Program-made: the position numbers and the translations under genes
Notes under the pieces: model-generated
The model's input: only the letters and a program-made list of their open reading frames with translations
Databases searched by the model: none
What the model was told of the DNA's origin: nothing
Shown: positions 28,662 through 37,930 of the stretch, one piece after another
Layout of the letters: each line of letters opens with the position of its first letter
Numbering within the stretch: the first letter of the stretch is position 1
DNA from: Massilia sp. PDC64
Lineage (GTDB): Bacteria; Pseudomonadota; Gammaproteobacteria; Burkholderiales; Burkholderiaceae_D
NCBI RefSeq assembly: GCF_900101265.1
Contig: NZ_FMZS01000019.1
Coordinates: 1-64,000, forward strand
Direction: 5' to 3'
Length of the DNA: 64,000 nucleotides

Positions 28662-29973
28662 GCGCGCCGCCCTGTACGGCTGGCTGGCGCGCCGCTATTA
28701 CGCGTGGCGCCCGTATCTTCCGGCCCGCCTGCTGTACCACCCGGATTTCTTCCGCCTGCGCACGCTGCTCGCCGGCGACGCCGCGGCCATCGATGCGCTC
28801 GCGCGGCAACGCCTGCGCCGCATCCTCGTGCACGCGCTCGCGCACGTGCCGCACTACCGCCGCACCGTGCGGGTGAGTCCCGCCGAGGCGGCCCACGAAC
28901 CGCTCGCCGAGGTGCTGGGCGCCTTCCCCTGGCTGAACAAGGACGAAGTGATGGCGCGCCAGCGCGACTTCCTCGACAGCCGCCTCGATCCGCGCCGGCT
29001 GCTGTACGCGACGAGCGGCGGCTCGTCCGGCCAGGGCATCGGCATGTGGCGCAACAAGCGCCTGGCCGACATCGAAAAAGCCTTCTTTGCACACGAGTGG
29101 GGGCGCTTCGGCTTCTCGTTCGACAAGTCGCGCATCCTGCGCATCGGCGCCGACGCGCGCCGCCTCGCGCACGAGCCGCCCGTCCGCGTGGCGGGCAACC
29201 GGCTGATGCTGTCGCCCTACCACGTCGGTCCCGCGCACCGCGCCGCCATCCTCGCGGCCCTCAACCGCTTCCGCCCGGACTACGTGCACGCGTATCCCAG
29301 CTCCGCGGCGGCGCTGGCCGAACTGCTGGATGCCGGCGACCTCGAGTTCCGCGTGCGCGCCGTGCTGCTGGCGTCGGAACCCGTCACGCCCGCGCAACTG
29401 GCGGCGCTGCGCCGGCTGTTCGACTGCCCCGTCTCGCTCAACTACGGCCTGTCGGAGCGCACGAACCTCGCCTTCGCCACGTGCACCGGCACCGAATCTA
29501 CGGCCTACCGCTTCCAGCCCCTGTACGGCTGGTCGGAAAACCGGTGGGACGGGACGCGCGCGGAAATCGTCGGCACCTCGCTGTGGAACGACGTGATGCC
29601 GCTGATCCGCTACCGCACCGGGGACTACGGCGTGATTGACGCGGGCGGACACTGCGCCGCCATCGACGGCCGCGCGCAGGAATTCCTGATCGACCGCGCG
29701 GGCAACCGCATCCCCGGTCTGTCCATCGTCATCGACGAAGCGACGTGGGACTTCGTGCGCCTGTACCAGGTGCGCCAGCGGCGCCCCGGCGAGATCGTCC
29801 TCGCGGTGGTGGGACGCCACGGCCCGCTCGACGCCGCCCAGCGTACTTTTTTGCTGGATGCCCAGCGACGCCGCTGGGGCGACCGGTTCGACATCGCGCT
29901 GCAGGAAGAAAACGACATCCCGCTGGCGCCGAACGGCAAGCGCAAGCTGGTGGTCAGCGTGCCGGGTGCGTGA
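28654..29973 (+). CDS. CapK/phenylacetate-CoA ligase-like adenylate-forming enzyme
   Basis: A 439-residue AMP-binding-type protein related to CapK and phenylacetate-CoA ligase: YATSGGSSGQGIGMW is the phosphate-binding loop (about residues 110-124), SLNYGLSERTNLAFATC corresponds to the acyl-substrate/adenine region, and IRYRTGDYGVI contains the Asp that binds ribose. The C terminus keeps a lysine in LAPNGKRKLVVS. It would activate a carboxylic acid as an adenylate. The eight-base overlap with the opine-dehydrogenase-like gene implies coupled expression. Its end overlaps the convergent metallohydrolase by 20 bases. Confidence 0.85.
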   Translation: MLERAALYGWLARRYYAWRPYLPARLLYHPDFFRLRTLLAGDAAAIDALARQRLRRILVHALAHVPHYRRTVRVSPAEAAHEPLAEVLGAFPWLNKDEVMARQRDFLDSRLDPRRLLYATSGGSSGQGIGMWRNKRLADIEKAFFAHEWGRFGFSFDKSRILRIGADARRLAHEPPVRVAGNRLMLSPYHVGPAHRAAILAALNRFRPDYVHAYPSSAAALAELLDAGDLEFRVRAVLLASEPVTPAQLAALRRLFDCPVSLNYGLSERTNLAFATCTGTESTAYRFQPLYGWSENRWDGTRAEIVGTSLWNDVMPLIRYRTGDYGVIDAGGHCAAIDGRAQEFLIDRAGNRIPGLSIVIDEATWDFVRLYQVRQRRPGEIVLAVVGRHGPLDAAQRTFLLDAQRRRWGDRFDIALQEENDIPLAPNGKRKLVVSVPGA

Positions 29974-30988
29974 GCGGCAGGGCCGGCGCGGGCATCGCCT
30001 CGCGCCACCAATGGGCGCCCTCCTGCGGCTGCGCCAGCGCCAGGCGCTCGCCCATCATCGGCGTTGCCAGCTTCACGCCGGCAGCGCGCGCGAGGTCGGC
30101 GATGCGCTCGAACGGCTCGTACCACGCATGCAGCGCGAGATCGAACGTACCGTTGTGAACCGGGACCAGCCAGCGTCCGCGCAGGTCCAGGTGCGCCTGC
30201 AGCGTCTCTTCCGGCAGCATGTGCACCTCGGGCCACATGGCGTTGTACGCACCGTTCTCGAGGAACGTCACGTCGAACGGGCCGAAACGCTCGCCGATGG
30301 TCTTGAAATCGTCGTGGTAGCCCGTGTCGCCGCTGAAGAACAGTTTCAGGCCGGCCGCCTCGATCACCCACGACACCCACAACGTGCGGTCGCCGTCGCT
30401 GAGGCTCCGCCCCGAGAAATGCCGCGACGGCGTGGCCGTCAGGCACAGGCCCCCGACGTCCGTCGATTGCCACCAGTCGAGCTGGCGCACCTTCGCGGGG
30501 TCGACACCCCAGCGGACGATGCGGTCGCCCACACCCAGCGGCGCGATGAACAAATCGGTCTGCGGGATCAGCCGCTTGATGCTGGCGTAATCCAGGTGGT
30601 CGTAATGGTCGTGCGACAGGATCACGCCGGCGAGCCGCGGCAACGCGTCGATGCCGATCGGCGGCGCGTGGAAGCGCTTCGGCCCTGCCCATTGCACCGG
30701 CGCGGCGCGCTCGGAAAACACGGGGTCCGTGAGCCAGTAGCGGCCGTCCAGCTTGAACAGCATGGTCGAATGGCCCAGGCGCCACAGGCTCGCATCGGGC
30801 GCGGATTCGATGTCGGCCTTTGTCACCGGCTGCACGGGCAGCGGCTGGTCGGGCACCGCCGTCTTCGGCTTCGTCGTCGACACTTTCCAGAACAGCGCCA
30901 GCATCTCCAGGATGCCCTGGCGGCGGCGCGGGACGACGTTGCGGAAACGGCCGTCGGGGAGACGTGGGGCGTTGGTAGATTCAGGCAT
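29954..30988 (-). CDS. MBL-fold metallohydrolase (NAPE-PLD/UlaG-like)
   Basis: A 344-residue hydrolase. LWRLGHSTMLFKLDGRYWLTDPVFSERA and the GPKRFHAPP segment are hallmarks of the N-acyl-phosphatidylethanolamine phospholipase D-like branch. The metal motif is SHDHYDHLD (HxHxDH, about residues 135-143), followed by SRHFSGR, FFSGDTGYHDDF and PVHNGTFDLALH, which supply the other metal ligands. It likely hydrolyses a phosphodiester or lactone; the substrate is unknown. The N terminus has a weak hydrophobic stretch, not a clear signal peptide. Start at 30988 is one of two nearby ATGs and is uncertain by 12 codons. Confidence 0.88.
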   Translation of the reverse strand: MPESTNAPRLPDGRFRNVVPRRRQGILEMLALFWKVSTTKPKTAVPDQPLPVQPVTKADIESAPDASLWRLGHSTMLFKLDGRYWLTDPVFSERAAPVQWAGPKRFHAPPIGIDALPRLAGVILSHDHYDHLDYASIKRLIPQTDLFIAPLGVGDRIVRWGVDPAKVRQLDWWQSTDVGGLCLTATPSRHFSGRSLSDGDRTLWVSWVIEAAGLKLFFSGDTGYHDDFKTIGERFGPFDVTFLENGAYNAMWPEVHMLPEETLQAHLDLRGRWLVPVHNGTFDLALHAWYEPFERIADLARAAGVKLATPMMGERLALAQPQEGAHWWREAMPAPALPLTHPAR

Positions 30989-31061
30989 GATGGCGGCGGA
31001 CGATACGGATCGATGAACGATCATCGCATGTTCCGAAAAATCGTGTCGAAGGGCTGCAAAT

Positions 31062-32576
31062 TCAGCGCCGTTCGCGCCACCACAGGGTCAGCATCGCCAG
31101 CGCGAACACGACGCCGAACGGCCACACGGGGAGCAGCCGCGTGCCCGGTGCGACCGGGGCCGGCGTGCGCGCCGCATACTGCGCCGTCGCGGCGCGGCGC
31201 TCGCTGCGTTGCCACAATGGCCAGTCGCCCGGTGCGTACACGTACACCTGGCCCTCGTTCTTGTCGGTGTGCAGATGCAGCCACCCGCTGGCCGCCGGCC
31301 ACACGGCCACGCAGGTGCCGTCCACCTGTTCCGGGCGGCGCTGCCACGCGAGCGTCTGCTTCAGTTCCGCCACCGTCACGTTTCCGCTCACGCCGCGCGC
31401 GCAAATGGCCAGGCGGCGGTGCGGCAGCGGCATCTCGTCCGGCGCCAGCCATTCGGCGTCCGCGCGGCGCTGCACGCGCAGGCGGTCGAGGATGTCCTGC
31501 CACCACAGCGCCAGCTGGCGCGGCTGCGCGATCGCATGGCGGTGCCAGTCGCCCACGCCCAGCCAGGCGATGCGGCCGTCTTTCCAGTCGCGCGTCCACA
31601 AGCCGTCCTTGCCGGACCAGTCGCCCGCGCGCTCGCCGGCCGGCGTCAAACCGCCGGACATCATCGGCAACACGGTGCCGATCGTCTTGTTGGCCGGCTG
31701 CGGCGCCAGCGGCAACTGCACGCTGCGCGCCCAGGTGCCGGCATCGCGCGCGTTCGCGCCCAGCACGAGCAGCCGGGTGCCGGCGGCCACGCGGGCCAGC
31801 AGCGCATCGCGGGTGCCCGCACCGGCCCGTTCGAACCAGGCCGCGTCGACGATCTCCAGGTCCGGCGTGTCGTTCTTCTCGCGCGCCGTCTCGGCACGCG
31901 CCAATCCTTTGCCCAGTTCGACCTGCCAGTCGATGACGGCGCCGCTGGCCACGAGCAGGTCGTCCAGCACGCGCAGGTCGAACGACGGCGCGCCGAACCG
32001 GCCCCGCACCTGCAGCGACGCGGGCTCAGTCACCGTGAACGGCACGGGGCCTTCGTCGACGACCTTGCCGGCGGCATCCAGCAGGCGCGCCCGCAAAACC
32101 AGCCGTTCCGCGACGGGCGGCAGCCATTGCACGGCAAGGTCGCCCTCTCCCTTCGCTTCGGCCAGCACCTGACCGTTTTCCGCCAGCAGCTGCAAGCGGC
32201 CGGGCGCGGACCACGAGCGGTGCACGACCAGCGTGAATACGCGGCCCAGCGCGATCGTGCGCGGGAAGTCGAGATCGATGGCCGGGGTGTCGGGCTTCTT
32301 CCAGTCGAGCGGGCGGGCCGGCAAGTCATCCCATTCGGCCGCACGCAAGCCGTCGCCGGACAGGCGCAGCGTACGCACGCCGGCCAGCGCGCGCGGCGGA
32401 TCGGCCGCGTCGACCGTCAGCGTGGCGCCGGCCTCGCCGGGCATTGCGAATTCGCCGACGGTGCCCCCCAGCGCCACGCCGGCGACGAGCGCCAGCACGG
32501 CGTCGACCCAGCGCCGGCGCGCGGCATAGGCCAGCGCGGCCAGCACGCCGATGATGGCGGCGGACACCGCGATCAT
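31062..32576 (-). CDS. Membrane protein, last gene of the TldD-MoxR operon
   Basis: A 504-residue protein with a hydrophobic N terminus (two segments within about residues 1-45), a long extracytoplasmic region and a single C-terminal helix (LPVWPFGVVFALAMLTLWW) ending in arginines. The middle contains alternating hydrophobic strands with LDDLLVASGAVIDWQVELG and RLLVLGANARD, resembling the glutamine-amidotransferase-like domains found in proteins that sit beside BatA-type genes. I do not recognise a named family. It overlaps the upstream gene by four bases (ATGA) and closes the operon. A role as a membrane partner of the MoxR/DUF58/BatA-like module is inference from context. Confidence 0.75.
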   Translation of the reverse strand: MIAVSAAIIGVLAALAYAARRRWVDAVLALVAGVALGGTVGEFAMPGEAGATLTVDAADPPRALAGVRTLRLSGDGLRAAEWDDLPARPLDWKKPDTPAIDLDFPRTIALGRVFTLVVHRSWSAPGRLQLLAENGQVLAEAKGEGDLAVQWLPPVAERLVLRARLLDAAGKVVDEGPVPFTVTEPASLQVRGRFGAPSFDLRVLDDLLVASGAVIDWQVELGKGLARAETAREKNDTPDLEIVDAAWFERAGAGTRDALLARVAAGTRLLVLGANARDAGTWARSVQLPLAPQPANKTIGTVLPMMSGGLTPAGERAGDWSGKDGLWTRDWKDGRIAWLGVGDWHRHAIAQPRQLALWWQDILDRLRVQRRADAEWLAPDEMPLPHRRLAICARGVSGNVTVAELKQTLAWQRRPEQVDGTCVAVWPAASGWLHLHTDKNEGQVYVYAPGDWPLWQRSERRAATAQYAARTPAPVAPGTRLLPVWPFGVVFALAMLTLWWRERR

Positions 32577-34549
32577 CGTTCGCCTCCCCGCAGCGCCTTC
32601 GCGAACGGCGTCTCGACGACGGGCCGCGCCTGCAGCAGCACCGGCGCATCCGCCACGCCGCCGCGCAGCCACGCGGCCAGTTGCGCGCGCGCGGCCGGCT
32701 TGCCGTCGGCCACGTCCTGGATCGCCCGCTGCGCCGCGAGCCGCTGCTCGTCGTCGGTGATACGCTCGCGCACCCAGTCGTGCGCCGTGCGCGTCCACAG
32801 CGCGGGCAGCGGACCGTCGCCGCCGAGCGCCTGCACGAGGTCGCGCAGGTTTGCCGGCACGATCTCCGCGGCGTCCGCCTGCGCGCGCTTGTAGCTGGCC
32901 GCGCCCGCCATGTCGCCGCTCATGCGCTTGTCCTCCTTGATGGCCGGCGGGGCGAACGCCGTCTTGTGCAAATAGATGCGTTCCGACTGCTGCAGCTCCT
33001 TGATCGCTTCCAGCGCCTTGTACTCGGGCGGCAGCGCCGTCTTCGGCGTGATGGCGCGCAGCGCCTTTTCCGCATCCCACATCGCGGACAGTGCGCGCCG
33101 CAGCAGTTTTTTCGTCGCGTCGTCGAACAGGGTCGCGTTCTCGACCGAATCGTGGGCGTGGCCGAATTCGTGCAGTACGTCGAGCTTCTGGCCGGGATGT
33201 TCGTCGTGGTCGTCGTCCTTGCCGAACAACGTGGATTCCTCGCCGAGGAACTGGCCGTAGCGGCGGCGCAGCGCGGCCTGGTCGGCGGCGATGCTTTCGC
33301 TGCGCTCGCGCACTTCATCGTCGCGCATCTTCTTCGACCGCATGTCCGCCACCAGCTGCTCCGTGTCGATGATCACCTGGCGCTGGCTGCGCAGGCTTTC
33401 CGGCTTGACGAGCGTGGGCAGCGCCGTCGTCTCGTCCTCCTGTTCCGACGGCGGCGCGGGCAGGCGCAGCGTGACCGTGGGCGATTGCACCGTGTGGGGC
33501 CGCGCCGCGTTGTCGCTGGCGCGGACAAAAAAGTACAACTCGTCGCCCGGCTCCATGCCGAGGTCCGTCAGCAGCCAGTCGCGACTCCAGCTGCGCCGGC
33601 GCGGGTCGGTCGACGCGGGCAGCGGCAGTTCGCGGTCGCTGAAGCGGATGTTCTCGCCGCTGCCGCGCGCCAGGGTGAGGTGCAGCGTGGCCTGCTGGAC
33701 ACGATAGTCGTCCGTGACGGTGACGGCGATGACGGCGTGCTTCGCATCGCGCGGCAGATCCTTCGTCATCTCGTTCGGCTGCGTGATGGCGATTTCCGGC
33801 GGCTGGTCCGGGGTCACCTTCAGCGTATAGCGCGTGCCGCGCCAGCGCCAGAAGATGGATTCCGTCGCCGTCCAGCGCGCGCAAGCCGTACCCGCATGCA
33901 GCGTCTGGCCGTCGCTCAATTCGATGGTTTCATCCGCCTTGTGCGGGTCGTCCAGGCACCATTCGACGGCCGTCTGCTCCGGCACCTGCACGTCCTTCGG
34001 TGCGGACGACGATGGCGCGACGCCCGTGTACGACGGCGGCGCCAGCTTCACGATCAGTCCCGCGTGCGTCGTGGGTGCCGCTGCCTGGCGCGCGACCGCA
34101 TGGGCCGTGGCCTGCGTACCGGCTGCGTGCGGCAGCAGGGTCGAACCCCATGCGAGACCCGCGAGTGCAAGATTCGCGAGCAGCCACGCCCAGCCGAACG
34201 GCACGTGCGCAGCCACGATCGCGCGCACGCGGCGCGGCGGCAGCGCCGCATCGATGCGCTTCAGCAGGCGCTCGCGCTGCAGGCGCGCGACGGGCGTCTC
34301 CGGTTCCTGCGCCAGCAGCGCGGCGCTGTCTTCCATCTCGGGCACGGCGCCGTCGATCCAGTGCGTCCAGCCATGCGCCACGCGGCGTTGCAGGTGCAGG
34401 CCGTCCCACGCGCAGAACGCGGACCACGCCAGCAGGCCGGGGCCGGAGCGCAGCAGCAGCCAGGGCAAGGCCCCGAGCACCCACAGGCCGGCCCGGCGCA
34501 ACTGCGCGGCGCGGTACAAGCGACGCGCAAGATCAACGGCGCCGGACAT
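32573..34549 (-). CDS. Large membrane protein (DUF4175-like) of the TldD-MoxR operon
   Basis: A 658-residue protein with two hydrophobic regions near the N terminus (about residues 20-45 and 115-145), a beta-rich middle (KLAPPSYTGVAPSS, IAVTVTDDYRVQQATLHL, DELYFFVRASDNAARPH) resembling repeats in DUF4175 proteins, and a long helical charged C-terminal half (about 400-640) with acidic patches (GKDDDHDEHPGQ). Such proteins accompany MoxR/DUF58/BatA loci. The gene overlaps the BatA-like gene by 17 bases and the next gene by four bases, so translation is coupled. Function unknown. Confidence 0.75.
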   Translation of the reverse strand: MSGAVDLARRLYRAAQLRRAGLWVLGALPWLLLRSGPGLLAWSAFCAWDGLHLQRRVAHGWTHWIDGAVPEMEDSAALLAQEPETPVARLQRERLLKRIDAALPPRRVRAIVAAHVPFGWAWLLANLALAGLAWGSTLLPHAAGTQATAHAVARQAAAPTTHAGLIVKLAPPSYTGVAPSSSAPKDVQVPEQTAVEWCLDDPHKADETIELSDGQTLHAGTACARWTATESIFWRWRGTRYTLKVTPDQPPEIAITQPNEMTKDLPRDAKHAVIAVTVTDDYRVQQATLHLTLARGSGENIRFSDRELPLPASTDPRRRSWSRDWLLTDLGMEPGDELYFFVRASDNAARPHTVQSPTVTLRLPAPPSEQEDETTALPTLVKPESLRSQRQVIIDTEQLVADMRSKKMRDDEVRERSESIAADQAALRRRYGQFLGEESTLFGKDDDHDEHPGQKLDVLHEFGHAHDSVENATLFDDATKKLLRRALSAMWDAEKALRAITPKTALPPEYKALEAIKELQQSERIYLHKTAFAPPAIKEDKRMSGDMAGAASYKRAQADAAEIVPANLRDLVQALGGDGPLPALWTRTAHDWVRERITDDEQRLAAQRAIQDVADGKPAARAQLAAWLRGGVADAPVLLQARPVVETPFAKALRGGER

Positions 34550-35408
34550 GCGTGACGATCCTCTCTAACGCGAACAATACGACGAGTGCGAGACCCAGCC
34601 AGTGGCGCAGCGCGCCGGAAGCCGGTCCGGCCGGCGCGGCGGCGTCCGGCGCAAGTGCCTGCGCGGGCGCCGTATAGGGTTGTACGCCGAAATACCGGCG
34701 CTGCCACGCGGCGAACAGGGCGCGCGCGCCGTCGACATCGTGCGGCGGTCCACCGTCCGCACGCCATACGTGGCCGCGCAGGCCGGCGGGCGGCGCATCG
34801 GGCCGGTCCCACACGACGAGTTCCGTGCGCGGGCCGGGCGCCGCATCGACGACGATATGCCACGCGCCCTCGGCCGCCGCGAACACCCGGCGCCAGGCGT
34901 CGGCACGGTCGCTGAACACGGCGACGTGCCTTTCGACCGGTGCGGCGGGTGCCGCCGCCGTGCGCAGCTCGACGGCGTGCCGGAAGCGCGGCAGCACGGC
35001 CGGCATGACGGCATCGCCGACGACGACCAGGCGCGCGCCCGGCTCGAATTCGCGTTCGTGCGCGTGCAGCCACGTCACCGCGTCTCGATCGGGCAAGGTG
35101 ATGCGCTGCCCGGCCTCCTTGTCGACGACCGCCGGCGGCGTCCCCGGCACGACGAGCACCGTGTCGCGGCGCCACGCCAGCACGAGGTCGGCCAGCAGCG
35201 CGATCAGGGTCACGAGGAGCAGGCAGCGCAGCAGCATCAGGACCACATCGTGCCAGCGCCACACGCGCTGCAGCTTCGGCTCCGCCGCCGGCAGGAAACG
35301 CGCGGACGCGAGCAAGGCCGTCTTCGTCTGCTCGCGCTTCTGGCGGTGCCACAGGATGGGCAGCAGCACGATGGGCAGTGCCCACCACCACAGGCTCATT
35401 CCGTTCAT
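34533..35408 (-). CDS. BatA N-terminal-like membrane protein
   Basis: A 291-residue protein that starts MNGMSLWWWALPIVLLPILW, a short membrane segment followed by KTALLASARFLP and a second helix (DVVLMLLRCLLLVTLIALLADLVL, about residues 54-77). This is the pattern of the BatA/aerotolerance-regulator N-terminal domain. The middle is a soluble domain and a third helix lies near the C terminus (about 265-285). No VWA metal site is visible, unlike full-length BatA. It overlaps the DUF58 gene by four bases (ATGA). In known clusters such proteins are membrane partners of MoxR ATPases. Confidence 0.8.
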   Translation of the reverse strand: MNGMSLWWWALPIVLLPILWHRQKREQTKTALLASARFLPAAEPKLQRVWRWHDVVLMLLRCLLLVTLIALLADLVLAWRRDTVLVVPGTPPAVVDKEAGQRITLPDRDAVTWLHAHEREFEPGARLVVVGDAVMPAVLPRFRHAVELRTAAAPAAPVERHVAVFSDRADAWRRVFAAAEGAWHIVVDAAPGPRTELVVWDRPDAPPAGLRGHVWRADGGPPHDVDGARALFAAWQRRYFGVQPYTAPAQALAPDAAAPAGPASGALRHWLGLALVVLFALERIVTHVRRR

Positions 35409-36301
35409 GCGGCCCGAACTCCCGCGATATGCGCCCGTAACCAGGCGCGCAAGACCTCACCGGGGGCCTGTTCGATGCGCGCCTGGACGAGCGGCACGTC
35501 GTTCTTGCGGCATGCGCGCACGACCTCGTCGAAGTGCGCCGCGCGGTTGCGGACGTACGCCTCTTTCACGTCGCGCCCGAAGCGGTAGACAACGTTCCCG
35601 TGCTCGGGGTCACGGTAAGCCGGCGCCGTGTCGAATGCGGCCTCCACTTCGGCCTGCGTGTGCAGGCACAGGGCGCGCACGTCGTGGCGCATGCGGCGCA
35701 GGCGCAGCAGCACGTCGGACAGCGGCGACGGCCAGTCGAGGAAGTCGCTCGCCACGCACACGACGCCGGGCGCACGGCTGAAATGCAGGCTGGCGCGCAA
35801 GGTGTCGGCACCGGGCAGCACGCCGCCCGCCTCGACGCCGTTCAGGCGCGCCAGCACGCGCTGCAGCTGGCGCGGCCCGCGCGCGGCCGGTGTGAAATCG
35901 GCGCGCTCGCCCCGGCACACGACGAGGCCGAACGCATCGCCCTGGCGCTGGGCGATGGCGGCCACGCACGCGAGCAGCACGCGCGCATACTGCAGCTTCG
36001 TGAGCCCTGCCACGCCGCGGCTCGGTTCCGCCATCGACGCCGTCGCATCCAGCATGAGCCAGACGGCGACGTGGCTGTCGCGTTCCGCCTCGCGCACGTA
36101 ATACCTGTCGGCGCGGGCCAGCAATTTCCAGTCGACGCGGCGCCACTCGTCGCCGGGCGCGTAGGCCCGGTATTCCGAGAACTCGACACCCGCGCCCCGC
36201 TCGCGCCCGGCGTGGATGCCGTGGCCGAGTCCCGCCAGCACGTGGCGCACCACGAGGTCGAGATTCGTCGTGTGCGCGATCAGCGCCGATGAAGACAGCA
36301 C
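35405..36301 (-). CDS. DUF58 (VWA-like) protein
   Basis: The 298-residue protein carries the DUF58 signature EFSEYRAYAPGDEWRRVDWKLLARADRYYVREAERD (given in pieces: GVEFSEYRAYAPGDEWRRVD near residue 40, then WKLLARADRYYVREAE), followed by a VWA-like fold with the metal-site motif DATASM (DxSxS with Thr in the third position). DUF58 proteins pair with MoxR ATPases. The membrane helices that often precede DUF58 are absent. The start is assigned to GTG at 36301, two bases after the MoxR stop, because no ATG precedes the conserved region; it lacks a good ribosome binding site, so translation is probably coupled to MoxR. Confidence 0.88.
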   Translation of the reverse strand: MLSSSALIAHTTNLDLVVRHVLAGLGHGIHAGRERGAGVEFSEYRAYAPGDEWRRVDWKLLARADRYYVREAERDSHVAVWLMLDATASMAEPSRGVAGLTKLQYARVLLACVAAIAQRQGDAFGLVVCRGERADFTPAARGPRQLQRVLARLNGVEAGGVLPGADTLRASLHFSRAPGVVCVASDFLDWPSPLSDVLLRLRRMRHDVRALCLHTQAEVEAAFDTAPAYRDPEHGNVVYRFGRDVKEAYVRNRAAHFDEVVRACRKNDVPLVQARIEQAPGEVLRAWLRAHIAGVRAA

Positions 36302-36303
36302 GT

Positions 36304-37304
<1,001 letters not shown>

Positions 37305-37308
<4 letters not shown>

Positions 37309-37925
37309 GCTCCTAAAGCGTATTGAATGATGTTCACGGCGAACCGCGTGTTGTCGACCGCGAGCCAGCGCTTGTTGCGGAAGTCGTAGTCCCACTCGCA
37401 GCCGTAGTCCTTGTTCGAGTACAGCACGCCGATGCGGCCGCCCACCTCGATGGCGCGCAGGTATTCATGCACGAGATCGTCGCCCCAGCCGTTCAGCTCC
37501 ACCGCCGTGTTGGGCGGCCCGTCGAAGTGGAAGAAGCTGGAATACAGGCGGTGGTTGTTCGGGATCTTGTGCAGCGCCTTCGGACCGAAGATGCGCGCCA
37601 TCTCGGCCTCGAAGGATTTGGCGAACAGGCCGTCGATGTCGTGGTTGCAGTCGTCCACGAACACGAAGCCGCCGCCCTTCACGTAGCGCTCGAAGTTGCG
37701 CCGCTCGGCCGGGGTGAATTGCACGAGCTTGTGCCCGGCCAGGTAGCAGAACGGCGCTTCCAGCATCTTCGGATCGGCCAGCGCGACGATGCGCTCGGCC
37801 GTATCCACCTTGAGCGTCGTGTACTCGACGAGCGAGTTCAGGACGTTGCTGGGCATGCGCTGGTCCACGTCCCAGTCGCCCGACTCGTACGTCAGCCGCG
37901 TGAAGTAGAAGTCGTACGTCGCCAT
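37305..37925 (-). CDS. DUF4159 protein
   Basis: A 206-residue protein with the DUF4159 pattern: FTRLTYESGDWDVDQRMPSN at the start, LVEYTTLKVD, a GGGFVFVDDCNHDIDG segment and LHKIPNNHRLYSSFFHF, ending with WLAVDNTRFAVNIIQYAL. The fold is believed to resemble class I glutamine amidotransferases but without an evident catalytic cysteine. No signal peptide is visible, whereas many DUF4159 proteins elsewhere are exported. It starts five bases after the second TldD stop and overlaps MoxR by four bases. DUF4159 commonly sits beside MoxR/DUF58 genes; its role is unknown. Confidence 0.88.
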
Positions 37926-37930
37926 TCTCT

